NCBI GenBank assembly: GCA_019348435.1
Contig: JAHWJM010000163.1
Span: 1 to 6,080 of the forward strand
Source: Actinomycetota bacterium
GTDB taxonomy: Bacteria; Actinomycetota; Thermoleophilia; Solirubrobacterales; Solirubrobacteraceae
Direction: 5' to 3'
Length of the DNA: 6,080 bases
The translations under genes were made by a program, and so were the position numbers. Below are positions 1-4,889 of the stretch, in pieces. The notes beneath the pieces were generated by a model. It saw nothing but the letters and a program-made list of their open reading frames with translations, had not been told where the DNA came from and made no database searches. Numbering within the stretch: the stretch's first letter is position 1; each line of letters begins with the position of its first letter.

Positions 1-598
1 CCGTTGCGACGAACGCGGGGTCGTAGCTCATGGCGATGTCGACCTGCCCGTCGCCGAACAGTTGGTTCAACTCGGCCTCGGACCTCGGAAAGGCCTCGCC
101 CTTGCGCCACTGCTGTGGCTTGAGCTCTTCGAGGACAGCGAGAGCACGATCCTCGCCCAAAGACGCCACCGCCTGGCGGACGAAGGCCGAACCCGTGAAG
201 TCCGGCGGTGCCGGGTACGTGAACCGGCCGGGGTTCTGGCGAGCGAACCCCAGCAGCTGCTCAAACGTGCGCGGAGGTTCCGCGATGCGTTCCGGGTTGA
301 ACGCGAAGACGAAGGCGGCCCTGCTCCACGGGAGTTCCTGCCCGTCGACCGGCACCCCGAAGTCCGTCGTCAGCGTCTGGTCCTCCGGGTCGAGCAGGTC
401 GGCGCGGGGCAGGTCTTGCGCCCATCCGGTCAGCCACGCATCGGCCTGTTTGCCCAGGGCGAAGTTCACGCCGTTGACCCAGACGAGGTCGACGGCACCG
501 TCGTCCCGCCCCGCCCGCTGCTCGGCGATGACGCGCTGCACCGCGTCAGCGGGAGCCTCGTCGCTTTCAGCGACGGTGACGTCAGCGCCTGCGCTGGT
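1..598 (-). CDS. YnjB-type ABC transporter substrate-binding protein, fragment (both ends missing)
   Basis: Reading the minus strand with codons ending at position 2 gives about 199 uninterrupted codons with no start or stop. The protein looks like the periplasmic/extracellular solute-binding subunit of the YnjB (COG4134) group, proposed to bind thiamine-like or polyamine-like ligands for an ABC importer. Visible landmarks in order are AVDLVWVNGVNFA, LTTDFGVPVDG, LPWSRAAFVFAFNPERIAEPPRTF, PGRFTYPAPPDFTGSAFVRQ, QQWRKGEAFPRSEAELNQLF and GQVDIAMSYDPA, all typical of this family. The C-terminal third runs off the left edge. The N-terminal signal peptide and first lobe are absent: family-like sequence fades near position 598, and no start codon follows in frame before the opposing gene begins. 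GC in 61-180 is about 65% by hand count, well below the rest of the window, so this piece may be foreign or misjoined. Substrate is not deducible. Confidence 0.82.
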
Positions 599-614
599 GC
601 GTGCGGCGGACGCG
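598..614. other. Breakpoint joining two 5'-truncated genes head-to-head
   Basis: To the left, minus-strand codons read as a YnjB-like binding protein up to about ADVTVAESDEAPADAV, and recognisable sequence stops near 598. To the right, plus-strand codons from about 614 read as the end of an LPG-synthase-type membrane protein (GLDETAGLGAAAAVLFAVN). Neither gene has its N-terminal half and no intergenic DNA lies between them. The exact base of the junction cannot be fixed by eye. Confidence 0.7.
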
Positions 615-952
615 GCCTGGACGAGACCGCCGGCCTCGGCGCTGCCGCCGCAGTGCTCTTCGCCGTGAACGTCACCGCCGTCCTGCCCGCGACGCCGTCG
701 AACATCGGCATCTTCCAGGCGGCCTGCGTGGCGGTGCTGGCGGCCTACGGCGTCGGCTACGCCGAGGCGCTCGCGTTCGGGATCATCCTGCAGTCCGTGG
801 AGATCGCGACGGCGGTCGTCATGGGCGCGCCGGCGCTCGTCAAGGAGGGGCTGTCCTGGCGCGAGGTGCGTCTGCGGGCGATGCACAGCTCACCGGTCGA
901 GCTCGCGCCGGCGGCGTCGTTCGGGCGTAGCGAGGCGCGCGAGCTCGCCTGA
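614..952 (+). CDS. LPG synthase/UPF0104-type integral membrane protein, C-terminal fragment
   Basis: About 112 codons ending in TGA at 950-952. The family is the lysylphosphatidylglycerol synthetase transmembrane (AglD/UPF0104) group: multi-pass inner-membrane proteins of usually 300-350 residues that often accompany glycosyltransferases or lipid-modifying enzymes. The sequence shows the conserved late-loop motif NVTAVLPATPSNIGIFQAA, then hydrophobic stretches AACVAVLAAYGV and ALAFGIILQSVEIATAVVMG, the usual last two membrane segments. A charged, presumably cytoplasmic tail (KEGLSWREVRLR) follows. The first ~200 residues are absent. The frame happens to stay open upstream to position 62, but that translation is the antisense of the binding-protein fragment and has no membrane character. 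It ends 22 bases from the stop of the convergent gene. Whether it moves a lipid or is a glycan-associated flippase cannot be told. Confidence 0.78.
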   Translation, partial: GLDETAGLGAAAAVLFAVNVTAVLPATPSNIGIFQAACVAVLAAYGVGYAEALAFGIILQSVEIATAVVMGAPALVKEGLSWREVRLRAMHSSPVELAPAASFGRSEARELA

Positions 953-974
953 CGCCTGCGACCTGCGCCGCCCC

Positions 975-1295
975 TCAGCCCTTGGCGAACCCGAGCGCCT
1001 CCATCGTGTGCCCCTTCCACTCCGCGGCGTCGAGTCCCTCGACGACGAGCCAGTCCGGTTGCGGCTGGCCCTCGTGGACGAACAGCCGTCCCTTGCCGGC
1101 GTCGACGAGCTCGGCGCAGCGCGCGGGATGCAGCCGCACGACGAGCTCGCCGCCGTGCAGCATCGCGAAGCTCTGGCCCGAGGCCTTCAGCAGCGGCGCG
1201 TCGTCGGGGCCGCTCGTCAGCTTGACGTCGAGGCGTCCGCTGAAGCGGCTCGTGAGCGATCGAAAGATCGCGGCGGGGTCGTCGCTGCCGGCCAT
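975..1295 (-). CDS. TfoX-N/YjbR-like small protein
   Basis: 106 residues, ATG at 1295-1293, TGA at 977-975. The layout resembles small alpha/beta proteins of the TfoX N-terminal or MmcQ/YjbR type: an N-terminal helix (DPAAIFRSLTSRF), then SGQSFAMLHGGELVVRLHPARCAELV (residues ~39-65), matching the familiar pattern of a 'G..FAml..gELvvKl...r..eL' hairpin and helix, then GRLF and a late 'WLVVEG'. These families are common in actinobacteria and mostly of unknown function; some bind DNA or act in competence regulation in other bacteria. An AGGA sequence lies 7 bases before the ATG. It starts 38 bases after the end of the glycoside hydrolase gene on the same strand, so the two may be co-transcribed, although no functional link is obvious. 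Family assignment is by pattern only. Confidence 0.7.
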   Translation of the reverse strand: MAGSDDPAAIFRSLTSRFSGRLDVKLTSGPDDAPLLKASGQSFAMLHGGELVVRLHPARCAELVDAGKGRLFVHEGQPQPDWLVVEGLDAAEWKGHTMEALGFAKG

Positions 1296-1333
1296 GGCCG
1301 GATCCTAGTGCCCTGACGCGGACCGGCCACCGC

Positions 1334-2509
1334 TCAGCAGGGATCGGCCGGGAGCCGCCGCGGGCTGCCGGCGAACGCCAACCACGCGCGGTAGGAGCCG
1401 TACGTCTCGCGCAGCGACCGGCTCACGAGCCCGACGGGGTAGTCGCGCGACTCGCGGAACGTGAACTGGAACGCCGCGTCGACGCGGTCGTCGACCGCCC
1501 ACGACCGCAGCGCGGCCGACATCGCGCCGCAGCGGTGGTCGAACGTGCCGGTCTCGGCGAGCCACAGCGGCTTCTCGTGGCCGCAGCCCTTCGCGTCCAG
1601 CGCCGCGACGACCCCGCCGAGCAGCCCCTGGCGCGCGGCGGTGACCACCTCGGCGGCGCGCGGAGCGCGCCCGTTGCGCCCCGGGGCGCCGATGTAGGCG
1701 TGCTGCGCGAAGGGGGCCTGGATGCAGGCGACGTCGTGCGGCAGCCCGCGGATGAACTCCGCGGCGCCGGCGCCGTAGACGCGCGGCCGCTGCAGCCCGG
1801 CGAGGCTGCCGAGCACGATCCTCTGCCCGTAGCGCAGCTCCCTGACGGCAGCGCGCACGAGCCGCGCGTAGGCGCGCGGTGCGACCGCTGGCGAGCTCAC
1901 GCTGCAGCGCGCGCGCTGCGGTTGCAGGAACGCGGGGTGGTTGGGCTCGTTCCACGGCGTGATGAAGTCGATCTTCACGCCGACCTTGTCGGCGAGCGCG
2001 TTGAGGGCGCGCAAGAAGTGGCGGTACGCGCCGATCCGCGGCATCTGCGCGCGGGCGTGGCGGTGGCGCGCCTTCTGACAGCCGCGCGGGGCCCCGGCCA
2101 TCGCCCACAGCGGCGTGAAGTACGGCACCGCGAGGATCTTCCAGCCGCCGTCCTCGGCCTGGCGCCGCTTGATCGCGGTCAGCAGCGCCCGCATGCCCCG
2201 GTCGCTGCGGCAGCCGGGATTGATCCTCGGACAGCCGCTTGGCGGCGCGTCCCAGTTGGGCTTGCGGCCGCGGATCGGCTGGAGGCGTTCCCAGGGCACG
2301 AGCACGCGGACGTAGGCGGGCTTGAGCGCGACGGCCTTCGCCGCCGTCCGCGCCATCGATCCGCCGGGGACGAGCAGGCGCGGGTCGTTCTCGGTCAACC
2401 CGATCGCCAACGGCGGCGTGGCCGGCTGCGCGGCCACGGCCGGCACGCATGCTGCGAGCAGCGCGAAAGCCGCGAGCACGATCGTGACGAGAGCTCGCGG
2501 GGGACGCAC
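1334..2509 (-). CDS. Secreted clan GH-A-like glycoside hydrolase (TIM barrel)
   Basis: 391 residues, GTG start at 2509-2507, TGA at 1336-1334. The N-terminus is a typical export signal: basic MRPPR, a hydrophobic core to about residue 20, then either signal peptidase cleavage after AVAA (residue 27) or lipidation at Cys21 (LAAC fits a lipobox). The mature part reads as a (beta/alpha)8 hydrolase: LKPAYVRVLVPWERLQP (~62-78), ILAVPYFTPLWA (~125-136), FITPWNEPNHP (~182-192) with putative acid/base Glu188, AQHAYIG (~268-274), and PLWLAETGTF (~314-323) with putative nucleophile Glu319. An NEP glutamate on strand 4 and another on strand 7 about 130 residues later is the clan GH-A signature (families such as GH5, GH39 or GH53). 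Eight cysteines in the mature part suggest disulfides outside the cytoplasm. Substrate unknown. No clear Shine-Dalgarno precedes the GTG, so the start is chosen for the signal peptide. It reads divergently from the GIY-YIG gene. Confidence 0.82.
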   Translation of the reverse strand: MRPPRALVTIVLAAFALLAACVPAVAAQPATPPLAIGLTENDPRLLVPGGSMARTAAKAVALKPAYVRVLVPWERLQPIRGRKPNWDAPPSGCPRINPGCRSDRGMRALLTAIKRRQAEDGGWKILAVPYFTPLWAMAGAPRGCQKARHRHARAQMPRIGAYRHFLRALNALADKVGVKIDFITPWNEPNHPAFLQPQRARCSVSSPAVAPRAYARLVRAAVRELRYGQRIVLGSLAGLQRPRVYGAGAAEFIRGLPHDVACIQAPFAQHAYIGAPGRNGRAPRAAEVVTAARQGLLGGVVAALDAKGCGHEKPLWLAETGTFDHRCGAMSAALRSWAVDDRVDAAFQFTFRESRDYPVGLVSRSLRETYGSYRAWLAFAGSPRRLPADPC

Positions 2510-2586
2510 GCCGCGGGGATCATAGGTTTCGCGCAGGTCGGCGCGCAGCGAGATGATCGCGACGTGCCACGTCGAAGCACCCTGTG
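2510..2586. promoter_or_regulatory. Divergent intergenic region with a 15-base inverted repeat
   Basis: This 77-base stretch separates the minus-strand hydrolase from the plus-strand GIY-YIG gene and must hold both start regions. CGACGTGcCACGTCG at 2560-2574 is a perfect inverted repeat with 7-base arms around one central base, the size of a dimeric repressor site. A second, weaker pair is GATCAT at 2518-2523 and ATGATC at 2553-2558. I do not see convincing -35/-10 hexamers in either direction. The operator role is inferred from position and symmetry only; such palindromes also occur by chance in GC-rich DNA. Confidence 0.3.
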
Positions 2587-2847
2587 ATGACCGGCGTCTG
2601 GGTCTACCTCCTGCAGTGCCGCGACGGGTCGCTGTACTGCGGGTGGACGTCGGATCTCGAGCGCCGCCTGGCGGCGCACCGCAGCGGCCGTGGCAGCCGC
2701 TACACCGCCAGCCGGCTGCCGGTGTCGCTCGCGCTCGCCCAGCCGATGGCCGATCGCAGCGCCGCTCGGCGCGAGGAGGCGCGCATCAAGCGCCTGTCGC
2801 GCGGCGAGAAGCTCGCGCTCGTCGCAGCCGGGCCAACGGCCGTGTAA
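2587..2847 (+). CDS. GIY-YIG nuclease-fold protein (URI/YhbQ type)
   Basis: 86 residues from ATG at 2587 to TAA at 2845-2847; an in-frame GTG immediately before (2584) is an equally possible start, and no strong Shine-Dalgarno decides. This is a stand-alone single-domain GIY-YIG protein, the usual length for the YhbQ/URI group. The motif halves are VYLL (residues 6-9, in place of GIY) and YCG (17-19, in place of YIG). They are followed by the TSDLERRLAAH helix with candidate catalytic Arg27, the SRYTASRLPV strand, and EEARIK with candidate metal-binding Glu64. All catalytic positions I can check are present, so it should be an active nuclease fold. YhbQ-type proteins have been linked to DNA repair or nucleic-acid cleavage, but their role is poorly defined. 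It is followed 69 bases later on the same strand by the duplicated membrane protein. Confidence 0.9.
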   Translation: MTGVWVYLLQCRDGSLYCGWTSDLERRLAAHRSGRGSRYTASRLPVSLALAQPMADRSAARREEARIKRLSRGEKLALVAAGPTAV

Positions 2848-2916
2848 GGTCGCGCGCTTCGTGAGGGCGGAATCCTCGTCGCCCGCCGTCGATCCTGGGG
2901 AAGTGGAACCGCTCGC

Positions 2917-4431
2917 ATGAAGGAGTTGCTGTCGACCGGTGCGTCGCGCGCCTGGCTCGGGGTCGCACTGGCAGGCCTCGTCGTCGTGGCGCTCGTCTTC
3001 GCCCTCGCGCTGATCCCGCGGCTCGGTGCCGGCCAGCGCGTGATCGACGCCGCCGAGCCGGCCTTCACCGACGCGCGCGTCGAGGGGACCCGGGCGGGCG
3101 TGTTGACGATGTCGCAGTACGTCGACATCGTCGACCCCCTGCTGACGCGGCGCGGCGGCGCGAGCGAGCAGGTTCCGCGGCTGATCGGCTACCTGCGGCG
3201 CACGCTCGGCCTGTCGACGGCGCAGGTGCGCAAGATCCTGCGGCGCGAGGCACCGCACACGGAGGCGCTGACGCGCGCGCTGCCGCTCGACCGCGTCGCC
3301 GGCGAGATCCCGCGGCTGACCGCCTACCTCGCGACGATCATGGGGATGTCCGAGGAGGAGCTGGCGGCGATCCTCGAGCGCGACTTCCCGCGCATCTCGC
3401 AGTCGCTGACGGCGCTGGCCGTCACGTCGGAGACGTGGTATGACGTCCCCGGCGTCGACGGGCTGACCCGGCTGAGCCGCGACAAGCCCGTCCGCACGGT
3501 GCCCGGCGTGCGCAAGTACCTGCGCGACGACCTCGTCCCGCTGATCGTCGCTCAGAAGGAGAACTTCCAGAGCCTCGCTGGCAGCGGCGGGATCGGCTAC
3601 ATCCCGTTCCTGCTGCTTGTCGTGGGCTTGGGGCTGCTGGCCCTCGGCGTGCTGGGGATCAAGCGGGCACGCAAGGTCGCACCGAGCGAGCTCTCGTGGA
3701 GCGTCGTCGTCGCCACCGGGGTCCTCCTGCTCCTGGTCGTGGTCGGCGCGCAGTACTTCCCGCGGCTCGGCGGCGCACAGGAGATGATCACGGCGTTTGA
3801 GCCCGTCTTCACCGAGGAGCGCGTGCGCGGCGCGGCGAACGGGGTCGACACGATCCACGAGGCGATCGCCTTCGGCGATCCGCTCATGACGCCGCTGGGC
3901 GGTGCGGCGCGCGAGACACCGCGGCTGTATCGCTTCGTCGCGCAGCGCACCGGGCGGCGGCCGGCCGACGTGCGCCGCGCGCTGCGCCGCCGCGCGCCCC
4001 GAACGGCGGCACTGCTCAGCGCGATCCCGCTGACGGAGGTCGCCCGGGAGGTCCCGCAGCTGCTGGCGTACCTCGACAGAGCGCTGCGCATGTCGCGCAG
4101 GGAGGTCGTCGCGACGTTGCGCAAGCGCACGCCGGACCTCGCTCAGGCGCTGTTGACGACGCCGGACGTCGCGCGCGCCTGGAACGCGATTCCCGGCACC
4201 GCGCAGATGACGCGCTTCGACGGCGTCACGTCGGTTCGCACGATGACGGGGTTCGACGCGTACCTGCGCGAGGACCTCGTCCCCGTGCTCGTGTCCCAGC
4301 GCGAGAACTTCACGACGTTCGCCGGCGGGCAGCCCACGGTCGACAAGCTCGCGCCGGTGCTGATGGTCACCGCCCTCTTCGTGATGCTCTACGGCGGCAT
4401 GATGATGCAGCTCGCCGTGCGCCGCTACTGA
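2917..4431 (+). CDS. Internally duplicated four-TM membrane protein of unknown function
   Basis: 504 residues, ATG at 2917, TGA at 4429-4431; a modest GTGGA lies upstream. I do not recognise the family. Four hydrophobic segments are visible: ~12-33, ~228-248, ~260-280 and ~476-496. Positive charges at the N-terminus, in the short middle loop (KRARK, 249-253) and at the C-terminus (VRRY) predict N-in/C-in topology, with two ~190-residue domains (34-227 and 281-475) outside the membrane. The two halves align without a gap at an offset of exactly 248 residues. Over residues 33-222 I count about 81 identities in 190, including PRLG, EP.FT..RV, DPL.T..GGA, the W at 174/422, and YLR.DLVP..V.Q.ENF. 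Each ectodomain also holds two shorter helical repeats. No catalytic motif, metal site or cysteine is evident, which favours a structural, binding or transport-accessory role. It is followed by a hairpin terminator. Confidence 0.9.
   Translation: MKELLSTGASRAWLGVALAGLVVVALVFALALIPRLGAGQRVIDAAEPAFTDARVEGTRAGVLTMSQYVDIVDPLLTRRGGASEQVPRLIGYLRRTLGLSTAQVRKILRREAPHTEALTRALPLDRVAGEIPRLTAYLATIMGMSEEELAAILERDFPRISQSLTALAVTSETWYDVPGVDGLTRLSRDKPVRTVPGVRKYLRDDLVPLIVAQKENFQSLAGSGGIGYIPFLLLVVGLGLLALGVLGIKRARKVAPSELSWSVVVATGVLLLLVVVGAQYFPRLGGAQEMITAFEPVFTEERVRGAANGVDTIHEAIAFGDPLMTPLGGAARETPRLYRFVAQRTGRRPADVRRALRRRAPRTAALLSAIPLTEVAREVPQLLAYLDRALRMSRREVVATLRKRTPDLAQALLTTPDVARAWNAIPGTAQMTRFDGVTSVRTMTGFDAYLREDLVPVLVSQRENFTTFAGGQPTVDKLAPVLMVTALFVMLYGGMMMQLAVRRY
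3016..3582 (+). repeat. Ectodomain copy 1 of the 248-residue duplication
   Basis: Encodes residues 34-222 of the membrane protein. It matches copy 2 (282-470) with no insertion or deletion, about 43% identical by hand count. The best-preserved block is the end: YLRDDLVP..VAQKENF at residues 201-217, where DNA at 3517 on is still clearly similar to 4261 on, 744 bases apart. Confidence 0.9.
3172..3423 (+). repeat. Nested pair of ~39-residue helical repeats in copy 1
   Basis: Residues 86-124 (VPRLIGYLRRTLGLST...) and 131-169 (IPRLTAYLATIMGMSE...) share the pattern P-R-L-x-x-Y-L-x(4)-G-[LM]-S-x(7)-I-L-x-R-x-x-P at a spacing of 45 residues. I count 11 identities in the first 28 positions. This suggests two tandem helical hairpins. 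Confidence 0.7.
3760..4326 (+). repeat. Ectodomain copy 2 of the 248-residue duplication
   Basis: Encodes residues 282-470. Compared with copy 1 it is richer in arginine (for example RRPADVRRALRRRAPR at 347-362), while PRLG, EPVFTEERV, DPLMTPLGGA, VPQLLAYL and YLREDLVP keep the same register. Flanking membrane segments match too: TM1 corresponds to TM3 and TM2 to TM4. Confidence 0.9.
3916..4167 (+). repeat. Nested pair of ~39-residue helical repeats in copy 2
   Basis: Residues 334-372 and 379-417 repeat the same pattern as copy 1, again 45 residues apart, but more diverged (about 7 identities in 28). The P, L and late L-x-[RK]-R-x-P positions are kept. The protein thus carries four related repeats. 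Confidence 0.6.
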
Positions 4432-4447
4432 CGCGCCCCGGGAGAGA

Positions 4448-4468
4448 CTCGCTGCCACGAACAGCGAG
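4448..4468 (+). other. Small hairpin just before the terminator hairpin
   Basis: CTCGCTG (4448-4454) pairs perfectly with CAGCGAG (4462-4468) around a 7-base loop. It lies 17 bases after the stop of the duplicated membrane protein and overlaps the next stem by two bases, so the two can only partly coexist. Confidence 0.55.
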
Positions 4469-4503
4469 CGCCCGTGGCACAGGTGCCACGGGCGCTGTCG
4501 CTG
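4462..4503. terminator. Strong hairpin terminator between convergent genes
   Basis: AGCGCCCGTGGCA (4467-4479) pairs with TGCCACGGGCGCT (4484-4496), 13 perfect base pairs with loop CAGG. The outer arms CAGCG (4462-4466) and CGCTG (4499-4503) extend the stem past a 2-base bulge. A short T run (GTTTCT) follows on the plus strand. It lies between the plus gene ending at 4431 and the minus gene ending at 4551, so it can end transcription both ways; the plus side has the better tail. A separate small hairpin, CCCGC/GCGGG at 4521-4533, lies nearer the minus-strand gene's stop. Confidence 0.8.
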
Positions 4504-4550
4504 CGTTTCTCACGCGAGGACCCGCTCGGCGGGCCCCCGCACAGGGCGGC

Positions 4551-4775
4551 CTAGATCCTGCGGTCGCGGTACGCGACGGGCTCCTCGACGACCCGCTCGC
4601 GGGTGCCGGCCGAACGCGCCTGGATCATCTCGACGACGAGCCAGATCGCGCCGGCGATGAAGAGGATCATGCCGATCGTCTGGATGGAGATGCCCGCGAC
4701 GCTGGCGGTCACGGCGAGCCAGAGGATCAGGCCAAGCGCCATGAGGAAGATCGGGGGTCCTACGTCGGCAACCAT
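4551..4775 (-). CDS. DUF6458-like small two-TM membrane protein
   Basis: 74 residues from ATG at 4775-4773 to TAG at 4553-4551. Two membrane segments (about 8-26 and 31-49) form a hairpin with a short turn, preceded by a GPPIFLMALGLILWLAV start and followed by a charged cytoplasmic tail ending EEPVAYRDRRI. This order, a G..I.L.A.G.IL.. first helix, a V.GI.I.TIG turn and an ILFIAGAIWLV second helix, matches the DUF6458 family common in actinobacteria. Its function is unknown. An in-frame ATG 12 codons upstream (4811) is rejected as the start because a near-perfect AGGAGGT lies 9 bases before 4775. It is transcribed in the same direction as metH, 114 bases after its stop, so it could have its own promoter, though I cannot identify one. 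Confidence 0.85.
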   Translation of the reverse strand: MVADVGPPIFLMALGLILWLAVTASVAGISIQTIGMILFIAGAIWLVVEMIQARSAGTRERVVEEPVAYRDRRI

Positions 4776-4784
4776 TTCGATGTG

Positions 4785-4791
4785 ACCTCCT
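4785..4791 (-). promoter_or_regulatory. Strong Shine-Dalgarno that fixes the DUF6458 start
   Basis: Minus-strand AGGAGGT, spaced 9 bases from the ATG at 4775-4773. It is the strongest ribosome binding site in the window and excludes the longer upstream reading. Confidence 0.85.
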
Positions 4792-4889
4792 GTGTTGAGG
4801 AACGTGGTCACGGTCTTCCCCGTCCGAGGTCCCGGAACGCCTGCTCTCAGACCACTCTCATACAGATGTCCGCGCGCGTACGCGCCACG

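Noticed and set aside
62..952. A single 296-codon plus-strand gene
   Set aside because: Only the part after ~614 looks like a membrane protein. The first ~180 codons are the antisense of a clear binding-protein sequence and have no membrane character.
1535..2587. A 350-codon plus-strand open frame opposite the hydrolase
   Set aside because: Its composition is Arg/Ala/Asp-rich without domains, and the minus strand carries a signal peptide and catalytic motifs.
2587..2847. GIY-YIG protein as a homing endonuclease or mobile-element gene
   Set aside because: It is a short stand-alone URI/YhbQ-type protein with no DNA-binding extension, no intron or split gene nearby and no flanking repeats.
2395..4458. 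A 687-codon minus-strand open frame opposite the duplicated membrane protein
   Set aside because: It is an antisense open frame caused by high GC. Its translation is low-complexity Arg/His/Ala-rich, while the plus strand shows TM segments and a conserved internal repeat.
4776..4811. Longer N-terminus for the DUF6458-like protein (ATG at 4811)
   Set aside because: The AGGAGGT at 4785-4791 lies inside that extension and is ideally spaced for the ATG at 4775; the extension also lacks family-like sequence.
4874..4885. GCGCGTACGCGC, a 12-base perfect palindrome just downstream of the metH stop
   Set aside because: It has no loop and simple alternating GC composition, so it is expected by chance at this GC level and is not a credible terminator or operator on its own.
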